Shown piece by piece: positions 14,935 to 22,130 of a stretch of DNA of 33,231 nt. Under the pieces are notes generated by a model. That model did not search any database, was not told where the DNA came from, and saw nothing but the letters and a program-made list of their open reading frames with translations. The DNA is taken from the NCBI RefSeq assembly GCF_024623455.1, contig NZ_JANIPJ010000034.1, positions 1 to 33,231 on the forward strand, in the 5' to 3' direction. Position 1 is the first letter of the stretch, and every line of letters begins with the position of its first letter. The translations under genes and the position numbers were made by a program. Origin of the DNA: Paenibacillus soyae (GTDB lineage Bacteria; Bacillota; Bacilli; Paenibacillales; Paenibacillaceae).

Positions 14935-15870
14935 ATGGCAGTATCCTATATGGACTTCACGGCTCCCACCACACAGTTTACATTCACGTTATCCGATAAT
15001 CCTTTGATTATGAAAGACGGTCAAAACTACATTAACGCGTTGTCCGTCAAACAATTGAACACGCTTGGCAACGCCTCGCTGCTCGATATTTTTCTAAGCG
15101 CCGGCAACATCGTCGAACCCCATATTCATCAGAACGCGACCGAGCTCGTGTACGTCATTTCGGGCGAAGCGGTCGTCTCCCTTCTTAATCCGTTCACGAA
15201 GGAGCTTCTGAACTTCACGGTGAAGCCGGGCCAAGTCGCGAACGTGCCCCAGGGCTGGTGGCATTACGAAATCGCGACCGTCGACAACACGCATATACTT
15301 GCGATCTTCGATGCGCCGACTCCGGAGGCGATCTTCGGCTCGGATATTCTGCGATTGACTCCCGCCAGCGTGCTCGCGCATACGTATTGTTTGGATGAAG
15401 CCAAAGTGAAAGAGACGCTCGCCCCGATCACGGGCACCGTCGGCATTGGACCTCCGGAAGGCTGCGGCAAAGCAGGCGGCGGGATGATGCAGCAGCACGG
15501 CTTGATGAACCAGCAGGGCATGGCGAATCCGGGGATGATGCAGCAGCAAGGTATGATGAACCAGCAGGGCTTGATGAATCCGGGGATGATGCAGCAGCAG
15601 GGCATGATGAACCAGCAGGGCTTGATGAATCCGGGGATGATGCAGCAGCAGGGCATGATGAACCAGCAGGGCTTGGCGAATCCGGGGATGATGCAGCAGC
15701 AGGGAATGGAGAACCCGAATATGCAACGGTTCTCGCCGGGCGGCTACGCAGCCGGTCCGCAGAACGGGACGGCGGGCCTGCCGCTTCGTCCGATTGCGAA
15801 CGAGACCTATGCCGCGCAGCTGGATCAGCCGTTCCACCCTATCCCGTTTTTGTACCGGAGATTCTTCTAA
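14935..15870 (+). CDS. Cupin protein with C-terminal Met/Gln/Asn/Gly repeat tail, possible spore coat protein
   Basis: 311 residues. The N-terminal ~175 are a single germin/oxalate-decarboxylase-like cupin. Motif 1, G(x)5HxH(x)4E(x)6G, is complete at 57-77 with metal ligands His63, His65 and Glu70. Motif 2 has PxG at 105-107 and His110. The tail (183-261) is four 17-residue repeats of the type GMMQQQGMMNQQGLMNP plus a shortened fifth copy. It is followed by a ~50-residue end rich in Pro, Gly and aromatic residues, finishing PFLYRRFF. There is no signal peptide. Cupins with such tails remind me of cytoplasmically made spore-coat proteins, and the sigma-E-like promoter supports this. Enzyme activity (oxalate decarboxylase-like) cannot be shown. 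ATG 14935 has GGAAGGCAGGA upstream. A bidirectional terminator follows. Confidence 0.82.
   Translation: MAVSYMDFTAPTTQFTFTLSDNPLIMKDGQNYINALSVKQLNTLGNASLLDIFLSAGNIVEPHIHQNATELVYVISGEAVVSLLNPFTKELLNFTVKPGQVANVPQGWWHYEIATVDNTHILAIFDAPTPEAIFGSDILRLTPASVLAHTYCLDEAKVKETLAPITGTVGIGPPEGCGKAGGGMMQQHGLMNQQGMANPGMMQQQGMMNQQGLMNPGMMQQQGMMNQQGLMNPGMMQQQGMMNQQGLANPGMMQQQGMENPNMQRFSPGGYAAGPQNGTAGLPLRPIANETYAAQLDQPFHPIPFLYRRFF
15481..15717 (+). repeat. 51-bp in-frame tandem repeats in the cupin gene
   Basis: Four full 51-bp units (15481-15531, 15532-15582, 15583-15633, 15634-15684) and a partial unit (15685-15717), each encoding 17 residues. Units 2 to 4 are almost identical in DNA, differing at a few bases; unit 1 is more diverged. 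Such units can gain or lose copies by slippage or recombination while keeping the frame. Confidence 0.95.
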
Positions 15871-15881
15871 AAAGCGGATAA

Positions 15882-15921
15882 ACAAAACGCCGAGAGCAGA
15901 GGCTGCTTTCGGCGTTTTGTT
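15882..15921 (+). terminator. Bidirectional terminator, cupin and metallophosphoesterase genes
   Basis: Outer stem ACAAAACGCCGA with TCGGCGTTTTGT (about 15882-15893 and 15909-15920) and an inner AGCAG/CTGCT stem. The T-rich arm and the A-rich arm give a U tract on either strand. Confidence 0.88.
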
Positions 15922-15941
15922 ATGATGGAGGTTCGGTCGTA

Positions 15942-16874
15942 TTAGGAAGACGCAGGATGGACAGCCTGACGATCGACGGTTCCGTCGTCCAGCCTTAGCC
16001 AGCTTTCGAACGTTCTAGCTCCTTCCCTCAGCCGGATTACCCGGGCACCGCGAGGAAAGCCTTCTTTGCCGTACGTGTTATAGCCGGAGGCCCGGCCGTA
16101 CGCGAGCCGAATGCCGTAGAGCTCTCCGCTGAAGTCGTTAATATGGTCATGTCCAGCGAACGTTCCCATAATGTCCCCCCTCTCCAGCATGGCGGCGAAC
16201 AGGCCGGAGTTGATATTGGAGCAGCAAACCTTCTCATGCTTGTAGCCGAGACAGCCCCCTTTCTCCCATACGGTCCCGTATTCCGGCAGCGGGATATGGA
16301 AGAAGGCCAGCGCGGGCAGCGACTCTCCTCCGTTCCGCTCGGCGAGCGCGCGCGACTGAACCGCATACCAGTCGATCTGGTCCCTGCCGATCCACGCGTA
16401 GCCGTCGATCTGCTTCAGCTTGGAGTAATCCCCGCTGTCCAGGAAGTAGAGCGCCGCTGCCGGCTTCCCGTCGTCCCCTTCTACGGTAAGAACGTAGTTT
16501 CCATAACCCTGAATCCCGGGCGTATGGCCGGTAAGGCTGCCTTCCTGCCGTCGCAGCAAGCTAAGAAGCTCCTCCCGCGTCGCCCCCGCTTCCGCGTCAT
16601 GATTGCCGAGGACGGCAGCCCAAGGCACGCCGCTGCGCGAAGCCGCGGACACGGCGCCCTTCAAAGCTTCCGCAATGTTTTCGCATTCCTCGCTATAAAT
16701 CAAATCCCCCGTGAACACGATGAGATCGGGCTTCTCTTGCGCAATGACGCGCTCCATTAGGGACTCCGTACGCCGATCCGGCTCGTCGCCGTTTGTCCAA
16801 TGCAAATCCGTAAATTGCAAAATGGTAAACGCGCCTTCCTCATTGAATCGAAGCGCTTTTTGCTGCTCGTTCAA
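15942..16874 (-). CDS. Metallophosphoesterase (calcineurin-like)
   Basis: 310 residues with all the motifs of the calcineurin-like fold: FTDLHW (Asp-x-His), VFTGDLIYS (GDxx), LGNHDAE (GNHD), FFHIPLPEY, and FAGHDHINDF (GHDH). These bind two metals and hydrolyse phosphoesters; the substrate is not evident. The protein resembles Dcr2/DUF-type phosphatases of Firmicutes, with no signal peptide, so it acts in the cytoplasm. I chose TTG at 16874 as start because GGGAGGCG (16881-16888) lies at the right distance and the motif-bearing part starts soon after. The open frame extends 25 codons further upstream but runs across the promoter. Confidence 0.87.
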   Translation of the reverse strand: MNEQQKALRFNEEGAFTILQFTDLHWTNGDEPDRRTESLMERVIAQEKPDLIVFTGDLIYSEECENIAEALKGAVSAASRSGVPWAAVLGNHDAEAGATREELLSLLRRQEGSLTGHTPGIQGYGNYVLTVEGDDGKPAAALYFLDSGDYSKLKQIDGYAWIGRDQIDWYAVQSRALAERNGGESLPALAFFHIPLPEYGTVWEKGGCLGYKHEKVCCSNINSGLFAAMLERGDIMGTFAGHDHINDFSGELYGIRLAYGRASGYNTYGKEGFPRGARVIRLREGARTFESWLRLDDGTVDRQAVHPASS

Positions 16875-16913
16875 ATTTTCCGCCTCCCGCTTGTTTGGAT
16901 GTGATTTGCTTCC

Positions 16914-16942
16914 ATCGTAGCGGTAAAGACATACTCCGGCAA
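16914..16942 (-). promoter_or_regulatory. Promoter of the metallophosphoesterase gene
   Basis: On the minus strand TTGCCG (16937-16942), a 17-bp spacer and TACGAT (16914-16919), each matching sigma-A consensus at four of six positions. It lies just upstream of the proposed TTG start and inside the longer open frame, which supports the shorter protein. Confidence 0.5.
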
Positions 16943-17039
16943 TAAACAAATTCCGAGCTTCATTAACAGTTTTTGCGATTCGGAAAATAGGCTAAGGATG
17001 AAATGGCTCGGCCAGGTCTCGTGTATCGAAAGAAAACGC

Positions 17040-17068
17040 TTGCCAACGACTGTCGAACTATGTAGAAT
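17040..17068 (+). promoter_or_regulatory. Promoter of the uracil permease gene
   Basis: TTGCCA (17040-17045), 17-bp spacer, TAGAAT (17063-17068): a fair sigma-A promoter. The leader to the start codon is only ~45 bases, and I see neither a PyrR-binding loop nor an attenuator in it. Confidence 0.6.
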
Positions 17069-17118
17069 CTACGAAGAATAATACGCAGTACCTACTATCT
17101 AAACAAGGAGCAACCCCC

Positions 17119-18423
17119 ATGCAAAAATCGATTGGCGTCCACGAAAGACCGCCTATCCCCGCTAGCTTGCTGCTCAGCCTGCAGCATCTGTTCGCCATGT
17201 TCGGCTCGACGGTGCTTGTGCCGAACATCTTCGGAGTCGACCCTGCCATCTGCTTGCTGATGAACGGGATCGGCACCCTGCTGTACATTTTCATAACGAA
17301 AGGCAAGATCCCCGCTTATCTCGGATCCAGCTTCGCCTTCCTCGGCCCCGGCGGCGCTGTTATCGCGAGCGAAGCATCGGGCGGCGGTTATGCCGCGGCT
17401 CTCGGAGGCTTTATCGTGGCCGGCGTCATCTTCACCGTTCTGGCGTTCATCATTCAGAAAACCGGAACAGGCTGGTTAGACATCGTATTCCCTCCCGCCG
17501 CGATGGGCGCGATCGTCGCGATCATCGGACTTGAACTGGTGCCGGTTGCGGCTAGGATGGCGGGTTATATCCACGATCCTAACAGCGGGGTCGACGCCGC
17601 TTCGTGGACCATGGATAAAGACGTCGTGCTTCTTTCCACCGCGACATTAATTGTAACCGTGCTCGGCTCCGTGCTGTTCCGCGGCTTCCTGCGCATCATC
17701 CCGATCCTGTTCGGCATCATCTTCGGCTATGTGCTGGCGGCCGCTATGGGCATGACGGATTTCAGCAGCGTGAATGCAGCCAAATTCGCGCAACTGCCGA
17801 CCTTTACGCTGCCGGAGTTCCACTGGACGGCCATTATCGCGATCGCGCCGGCGGCGCTGGTCGTCATCGCCGAGCATATCGGACACTTGATCGTGACGGG
17901 CAATATCGTCGGCAAAGACTTGTCCAAGGATCCTGGGCTTCACCGCTCCTTGCTTGGCAACGGCTTGTCGACCATTCTATCCGGCTTCGTCGGCTCCACG
18001 CCTAACACGACTTACGGCGAAAACATCGGCGTTCTGGCCATCACGAAAGTGTATTCGACGTTCGTCATCGGAGGAGCTGCCGTCATCGCGATTCTGCTGT
18101 CGTTCTCCGGCAAATTCTCCGCGTTGGTGTCCGGTATCCCGGTCCCTGTCATGGGCGGCGTTTCCCTGCTGCTGTTCGGGGTTATCGCGGCATCCGGCCT
18201 GCGCATGCTGGTCGAGTCCAAGGTCGACTACAGCCGGCCTACTAATCTGTTCCTGACGACGGTCGTTCTCGTCATCGGCCTCAGCGGCGTGAAATGGACC
18301 GTAGGCGACGTCTCCTTCAGCGGAATGGCGCTCGCGACGATCGTCGCGATCCTGCTCAGCCTGCTGTTCAAGCTGTTCGAGGTGCTGCGCATCTCGAACG
18401 ACAACGAAGCGGCCGGCCATTAA
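17119..18423 (+). CDS. Uracil/xanthine permease family protein, probable uracil:proton symporter
   Basis: 434 residues with about 12-14 hydrophobic helices of the NCS2 (UraA/PyrP) family. Family signatures are LSLQHLFAMFGSTVLVP in helix 1, AYLGSSFAFLGP in helix 3 and FPPAAMGAIVAIIGLEL. The substrate-site glutamates are Glu252 in VIAEHIGHL and Glu301 in TTYGENIGVLAITKV. The latter TxYGENIG form is that of uracil rather than purine permeases. ATG 17119 has AAGGAG eight bases upstream. The gene is monocistronic, with its own promoter and terminator, and is not next to other pyrimidine genes. Without a PyrR attenuator its control may differ from that of B. subtilis pyrP. Confidence 0.9.
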   Translation: MQKSIGVHERPPIPASLLLSLQHLFAMFGSTVLVPNIFGVDPAICLLMNGIGTLLYIFITKGKIPAYLGSSFAFLGPGGAVIASEASGGGYAAALGGFIVAGVIFTVLAFIIQKTGTGWLDIVFPPAAMGAIVAIIGLELVPVAARMAGYIHDPNSGVDAASWTMDKDVVLLSTATLIVTVLGSVLFRGFLRIIPILFGIIFGYVLAAAMGMTDFSSVNAAKFAQLPTFTLPEFHWTAIIAIAPAALVVIAEHIGHLIVTGNIVGKDLSKDPGLHRSLLGNGLSTILSGFVGSTPNTTYGENIGVLAITKVYSTFVIGGAAVIAILLSFSGKFSALVSGIPVPVMGGVSLLLFGVIAASGLRMLVESKVDYSRPTNLFLTTVVLVIGLSGVKWTVGDVSFSGMALATIVAILLSLLFKLFEVLRISNDNEAAGH

Positions 18424-18446
18424 TAGAGGCCGACCGTCATCGAATT

Positions 18447-18478
18447 GCCCCGTCGCGTGAAGCGGCGGGGCTTTTTTT
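18447..18478 (+). terminator. Terminator of the uracil permease gene
   Basis: Ten-bp stem GCCCCGTCGC (18447-18456) with GCGGCGGGGC (18462-18471), containing one G-U pair, five-base loop GTGAA, then T run (18472-18478). It lies 23 bases behind the stop codon. Confidence 0.93.
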
Positions 18479-18488
18479 GTGAGAATTA

Positions 18489-18692
18489 GCGCTTGAAGCG
18501 CATTTAGGCGTTTGTGGCACGTCTATTGACTGCGAAACCGCGCTTGAAGCCCATTTAGGCGTTTGTGGCACGTCTATTGACTCCGAGACGGCGCTTCGAG
18601 CGCATTTAGACGTGTGTGGCACGTCTATTGACTGCGAAACCGCGCTTGAAGCGCATTTAGGCGTTTGTGGCACGTCTATTGACTCCGAAACA
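18489..18692. repeat. Intergenic tandem array, four 51-bp units
   Basis: Units at 18489-18539, 18540-18590, 18591-18641 and 18642-18692, each starting with GCGCTT. They share a core of the form ATTTAGGCGTTTGTGGCACG and then TCTATTGACT. Each unit can form two hairpins: GCGCTT-G-AAGCGC, and TAGGCGT with ACGTCTA around a seven-base loop. In unit 3 the G of TAGGCGT is A, which turns a G-U pair into A-U. Unit 2 breaks the first stem with one change. The array begins ten bases after the permease terminator. It contains no spacers, so it is not a CRISPR array. Confidence 0.93.
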
Positions 18693-18811
18693 TCCGAAAG
18701 CTGCCATTCCGCCTCCCTTCTTTCCGCCGCTGCTAGTCGTTTCAGAATGTTTCCAGCCGGTTAATGGAAAGCTAAGAGGAAGATTTCGTATGGAAAGGAG
18801 CTAACCATCAA
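18693..18811. other. Upstream region of the SDR gene
   Basis: 119 bases between the repeat array and the SDR start. Only the ribosome site AAAGGAG (about 18793-18799) is clear. I see no convincing sigma-A promoter, hairpin or small gene. Confidence 0.4.
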
Positions 18812-19615
18812 ATGGACAACAACAAGCTGCTCGCCGACGGGCGAGTCAAAGACAAGGTCGCCGTCATTACCGGCGCGGGCTCCGGCATCGGCCGGGCGGC
18901 CGCACTGAAGCTGGCGCAGCACGGGGCGAAGATCGTCCTGGTCGACCTGATCAACGAACGAAGCGAGAAGGTCGAGGAAGCAATTAACGAGATGGGCGGC
19001 GAGGCCATCTTCGCCGATACGGACGTGTCGGATCCGGCGCGCGTGGAGCAAGCGATGAAGAAGGCGGCCGAGCGATTCGGCGGCATCGATATTTTGTTTG
19101 CCAACGCCGGCGTGAACGGCACGCTGGCGCCTATCGAGCACTTGAAGCCGGAGGATTGGGACCAAACGCTCGGCATTAATCTTAAGGGTACGTTCCTCTC
19201 CGTCAAATACGCCCTGCCTCATATGACGGCGCGAGGCGGAAGCATCATCATCACGAGCTCCATCAACGGCAGCCGCAAGTTTACGGGCTTCGGCATGTCG
19301 GCCTACAGCTCGTCCAAAGCCGGACAGATCGCCTTCGCCAAGATGGCGGCCCTTGAGCTTGCCCACCACCGGATTCGCGTCAACGCGATCTGCCCGGGCG
19401 CCATCGAAACGAACATCGGGCAAAACACGAACAGGACGCCCGAAGTCGATGAAATCGCGATTCCGATCGAATATCCGCAAGGCAATCAGCCGCTGGAGCA
19501 CGGGCCGGGACATCCGAATCAAGTCGCGGATCTCGTACTGTTCCTCGCGTCGGAGGAATCCAGCCACATCTCCGGCACGGCGATCTACATCGACGGCGTC
19601 GAATCGCTGCTGTAA
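18812..19615 (+). CDS. SDR family NAD(P)-dependent oxidoreductase
   Basis: 267-residue classical short-chain dehydrogenase. The nucleotide-binding TGAGSGIG is at 20-27, and Asp45 at the end of strand 2 suggests NAD(H) rather than NADP(H). NAG is at 98-100, the catalytic Ser at about 149-150, and Tyr165 and Lys169 lie in the AYSSSK motif; the C-terminal DGVESLL is near the dimer interface. The substrate is not evident; it resembles glucose or 3-oxoacyl-type dehydrogenases of Firmicutes. ATG 18812 is preceded by AAAGGAG. It appears monocistronic, with its own terminator, and lies right behind the 51-bp repeat array. Confidence 0.9.
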   Translation: MDNNKLLADGRVKDKVAVITGAGSGIGRAAALKLAQHGAKIVLVDLINERSEKVEEAINEMGGEAIFADTDVSDPARVEQAMKKAAERFGGIDILFANAGVNGTLAPIEHLKPEDWDQTLGINLKGTFLSVKYALPHMTARGGSIIITSSINGSRKFTGFGMSAYSSSKAGQIAFAKMAALELAHHRIRVNAICPGAIETNIGQNTNRTPEVDEIAIPIEYPQGNQPLEHGPGHPNQVADLVLFLASEESSHISGTAIYIDGVESLL

Positions 19616-19618
19616 CCG

Positions 19619-19667
19619 AAAGGACCGAAATCCGCCTTACCAGGCGTGATGACGGTCCTTTTTTTAG
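19619..19667 (+). terminator. Terminator of the SDR gene
   Basis: Stem AAAGGACCG (19619-19627) with CGGTCCTTT (19653-19661), inner CGCC/GGCG stem, then T tract. Confidence 0.9.
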
Positions 19668-19742
19668 TGCCGCATAGGGACCAACGCTTTCGATATCTTG
19701 CTCTTCCATATGAAAACAAGAGCATACGATCCGCTTCTTGGT

Positions 19743-19763
19743 TATAATGGACGCAGAAGGAGG
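19743..19763 (+). promoter_or_regulatory. adaA promoter -10 and ribosome site
   Basis: A perfect -10 TATAAT (19743-19748) has no matching -35: the bases at the expected place (19720-19725) are GAGCAT. A good -10 with a missing -35 fits a promoter that needs an activator such as methylated AdaA, as in B. subtilis. The ribosome site AGAAGGAGG (19755-19763) is strong and sets the adaA start at 19773. An exact Ada box cannot be named by eye. Confidence 0.45.
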
Positions 19764-19772
19764 CGGAGCCGA

Positions 19773-20381
19773 ATGGAACGAACAGATGACATTCAACGCG
19801 AACGCGAGAACGGACGCCGCCGGACGGGACAATCGATCTCCGAAGAGCATTGGCTAGCGATCATTGCTAATGATTCCGCGTATGACGGCATCTTCTATTA
19901 CGCGGTCCGGACAACCGGCATCTATTGCAGACCCTCTTGCAAGTCGCGTCCCCCCAAGCGGGACAACGCGGAAGTGTTCGCGAGCTCGGCCGACGCGGCC
20001 GCTGCCGGCTACCGCGCATGCAAACGATGCAAGCCTGCCGGAGTCCGGCTTCCCGACGAGGATTGGGCGGAGCAGATCGCGTCGTTCATGGACCGTCACT
20101 ATGCGGAGGAGCTTGATCTGGCAACGCTTGGCGACCTATGCCACGGCAGTCCCTACCACCTCCACCGGACCTTCAAAAAAGTGAAGGGCGTGACGCCGCT
20201 CGTTTATCTGCAGCAGACCCGCATGCAGGAAGCCCGAAAGCTGCTGGCCGTCACTAGCATGCCCATCTCGAATGTCGGCGACCGGGTCGGAATGCGGAAT
20301 ACGCCTTATTTTACGACGCTGTTCAAGAAGCTGACCGGATATACCCCCGCCCAATACCGCGAGCGGCATAAGCGGACATAA
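19773..20381 (+). CDS. adaA: Methylphosphotriester-DNA methyltransferase and AraC-type activator AdaA
   Basis: 202 residues. The N-terminal Ada zinc domain (about 20-95) has the four cysteines Cys52, Cys56, Cys83 and Cys86, with the same spacing as Cys38, 42, 69 and 72 of E. coli Ada. Cys52 would take the methyl group from a DNA methylphosphotriester. The C-terminal ~100 residues are an AraC DNA-binding domain (DLATLGDLCHGSPYHLHRTFKKVKG and ISNVGDRVGMRNTPYFTTLFKKLTG). The methylated protein then activates the adaptive response. The methylguanine transferase part of E. coli Ada is missing and is encoded by the next gene, as in the B. subtilis adaA-adaB operon. The start at ATG 19773 is chosen for its strong ribosome site; upstream codons overlap the promoter. 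Confidence 0.94.
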   Translation: MERTDDIQRERENGRRRTGQSISEEHWLAIIANDSAYDGIFYYAVRTTGIYCRPSCKSRPPKRDNAEVFASSADAAAAGYRACKRCKPAGVRLPDEDWAEQIASFMDRHYAEELDLATLGDLCHGSPYHLHRTFKKVKGVTPLVYLQQTRMQEARKLLAVTSMPISNVGDRVGMRNTPYFTTLFKKLTGYTPAQYRERHKRT

Positions 20382-20428
20382 TCAGGTTAACCAACCATGG
20401 ATCTCGAACCATAACAAGAAAGCGGGGA

Positions 20429-20977
20429 ATGATGATGGGCAACAACGCCAAGGGCCGCGCCGCCTCGGTTGTCGCGTGGTCCGTGTTAAAGCAAGGGGAA
20501 TGGGAGCTTGTAGTCGGGGCAACCGAAGCAGGTCTCTATTTCGTCGGAGGGAACGGGGTAAGCTTAGACGATTGCCGGACGAGGAATCCGGCCGCGTTCG
20601 CGGGATCGGAGTGGGTTCGGGACGATGAGCCGGTCGCGCCTTATATCCGGGAAATCGCGGAATATTTGGAGGGGCGGCGCCATTCGTTCACGGTCCGCCA
20701 CGATCTTCGCGGCACGCCGTTCCAGCTCGCGGTTTGGGGCGCGCTGCTCGCGATTCCGTTCGGAACGAGCGTCTCCTATTCGCGGATTGCCGAGGCGATC
20801 GGCAAACCTTCCGCCGTCAGAGCCGTCGGGGCCGCGATCGGCGCCAATCCCGTTCTCATCACGGTTCCGTGCCATCGCGTCATCGGCAAAAACGGCTCGC
20901 TTACCGGCTACCGCGGCGGGCTCGCGATGAAGACGAAGCTGCTGGAGCTCGAGCATGAAGCCGTCCCTGCTCGATAA
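20429..20977 (+). CDS. adaB: Methylated-DNA-[protein]-cysteine S-methyltransferase AdaB
   Basis: 182 residues of the O6-methylguanine-DNA methyltransferase family. The active-site motif VPCHRVIGKNGSLTGYRGGLAMK is complete, with the acceptor Cys148 in PCHRV. The helix-turn-helix part GTPFQLAVWGALLAIPFGTSVSYSRIAEAIGKP is also complete, including the Arg finger in SAVRAVGAA. It repairs O6-methylguanine by transferring the methyl group to itself. The gene lies 47 bases behind adaA. Three ATG codons stand in a row-like cluster (20429, 20432, 20435) behind GCGGGGA, and 20435 has better spacing, so the start may be two codons later. The end overlaps the radical SAM gene by 23 bases. Confidence 0.94.
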   Translation: MMMGNNAKGRAASVVAWSVLKQGEWELVVGATEAGLYFVGGNGVSLDDCRTRNPAAFAGSEWVRDDEPVAPYIREIAEYLEGRRHSFTVRHDLRGTPFQLAVWGALLAIPFGTSVSYSRIAEAIGKPSAVRAVGAAIGANPVLITVPCHRVIGKNGSLTGYRGGLAMKTKLLELEHEAVPAR

Positions 20978-21773
20978 ATATCCGAAATCGCTGCTGAACA
21001 AAGGCACCGGGTTTCTGGAAGGCTACAGCCATTCGCTTAATCCGTACACGGGCTGCTCGTTCGGATGCTCCTACTGCTATGTCCGAGGCATGCCGGTCTC
21101 CCTGTTTCGTTCGGAGGAGTGGGGAACATGGGTGGACTTGAAGCGCGGCGCGGCGGAGCTGCTGCGGAAGGAGCTGGCTCGCGCGAAAGCGAAAGGCCCG
21201 GTCACGATCTTTATGTCCTCCAGCACGGATCCTTATCAGCCTATCGAATACAAGGAAGGAATTACCCGCTCCCTGCTCGAGGTCATGGCCGACGATCCGC
21301 CGGACTTCCTGCTCCTTCAGACGCGGAGTCCGCTCGTAACGCGGGACATCGATCTGCTGCGGCGTCTCGGCCCGCGGGCGCGCGTCAGCATGACGGTCGA
21401 GACGGACCGCGAGGACGTCCGCAAAGCGTTCTCCCCCGCGGCGCCTCCGATTCCCGCCAGGCTGCGCGCGCTTCGAGAGCTGGCGGACGCCGGCGTCGGA
21501 ACGCAGGCAGCCGTTGCGCCCCTGCTTCCCTGCACCGGGAATTTCCCGGCCGCGCTTCGTTCCGTCACGGACCGCGTCTGCATCGACGATTATTTTATGG
21601 GCGACGGCAGCGGAGGCAAGCGAACGGCGAGACTCGGACTCGACGCCGTCTATGAACGCCTCGGCTTGTCGGACTGGTATGCGCGGGATGCCTATCATGC
21701 GGTATACAAAGCTTGTTTGAGCTGCTTCCCCGATGGCGCGGTGCGGCTCAGTCAGAAAGGGTTCTTGCCGTGA
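20955..21773 (+). CDS. Radical SAM protein of the spore photoproduct lyase (SplB-like) family
   Basis: 272 residues. The iron-sulphur motif CxxxCxxC is at Cys34, Cys38 and Cys41 (GCSFGCSYCYVRG), inside the NPYTGCS...CYVRG pattern of the COG1533 group that includes spore photoproduct lyase. Other matches are FMSSSTDPYQPIE and RVSMTVETDREDVRKAFSP. COG1533 members other than true SPL have unknown roles. The gene overlaps the end of adaB by 23 bases, with GGAG eight bases before its ATG inside adaB, so it is translated with adaB. This links it to DNA-damage repair. It is shorter than SplB of B. subtilis (about 342 residues), so it is probably not the canonical SPL. Confidence 0.85.
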   Translation: MKPSLLDKYPKSLLNKGTGFLEGYSHSLNPYTGCSFGCSYCYVRGMPVSLFRSEEWGTWVDLKRGAAELLRKELARAKAKGPVTIFMSSSTDPYQPIEYKEGITRSLLEVMADDPPDFLLLQTRSPLVTRDIDLLRRLGPRARVSMTVETDREDVRKAFSPAAPPIPARLRALRELADAGVGTQAAVAPLLPCTGNFPAALRSVTDRVCIDDYFMGDGSGGKRTARLGLDAVYERLGLSDWYARDAYHAVYKACLSCFPDGAVRLSQKGFLP

Positions 21774-21814
21774 AGCTGCAAGAGCCGAAGTAGCGCCCTA
21801 AGACTAACTCTCTC

Positions 21815-21844
21815 TTGACTTCGAAAATGCCGCCCTGTTATATT
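21815..21844 (+). promoter_or_regulatory. proS promoter
   Basis: TTGACT (21815-21820), 18-bp spacer, TATATT (21839-21844). It lies directly upstream of the T-box leader, giving a transcript start near 21851. Confidence 0.75.
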
Positions 21845-21854
21845 AATCTCTATA

Positions 21855-22094
21855 TTTCAATTGCATCGACCAAGGACATAAGCTTCCAAGACGGCGCCCC
21901 AGAGAAGAGACCCCCGGCTGAAAGGTTTCTCGCTTGCCTGTTTGCTTCCCACCTTGCGAGCTGCGGCGGTGAACGCGAGTATCCGCTGCCGGCGCCGGCC
22001 GTTATCCGGTTGAAGGATCGCCTTGCTCTGCCTCGGCGGTCGAATTAGGGTGGTACCACGACGCATTCGTCCCTGACGAGTGCGTCTTTTTTTT
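21855..22094 (+). promoter_or_regulatory. T-box riboswitch, tRNA(Pro)-responsive leader of proS
   Basis: The antiterminator signature AGGGTGGTACCACG (22047-22060) is a clear T-box; its TGGT can pair with the ACCA end of uncharged tRNA. It is followed by a terminator, GACGCA with TGCGTC plus inner TCGTC/GACGA, and a T run to 22094. Stem I is visible from GGACATAAG through an apical hairpin, AGAGACC with GGTTTCT (around 21905-21930), which carries the conserved GGCTGAAA loop. The specifier is best read as CCC (21948-21950), followed by ACCTTG, as seen in Leu T-boxes where CUC takes this place. CCC codes for proline, in agreement with the gene downstream. Uncharged tRNA(Pro) would stabilise the antiterminator. 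Confidence 0.93.
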
Positions 22095-22130
22095 GAGCCA
22101 AAAAAAATAGACGTTGGAGGTCTTATCGCC

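Noticed and set aside
15094..15885. 263-codon His/Leu-rich open frame opposite the cupin gene
   Set aside because: It reads the reverse of the in-frame repeats; the cupin frame has a ribosome site, promoter and intact motifs.
16950..17118. PyrR attenuator or purine riboswitch before the uracil permease
   Set aside because: The leader behind the promoter is only about 45 bases and has no terminator or PyrR-loop motif.
18437..18673. 78-codon open frame with 17-residue repeats on the minus strand across the 51-bp array
   Set aside because: It is open only because 51 is a multiple of three; it has no ribosome site, starts or ends in the permease terminator, and has no recognisable product.
18489..18692. 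CRISPR array
   Set aside because: Units follow each other without unique spacers, and no cas genes are in the window.
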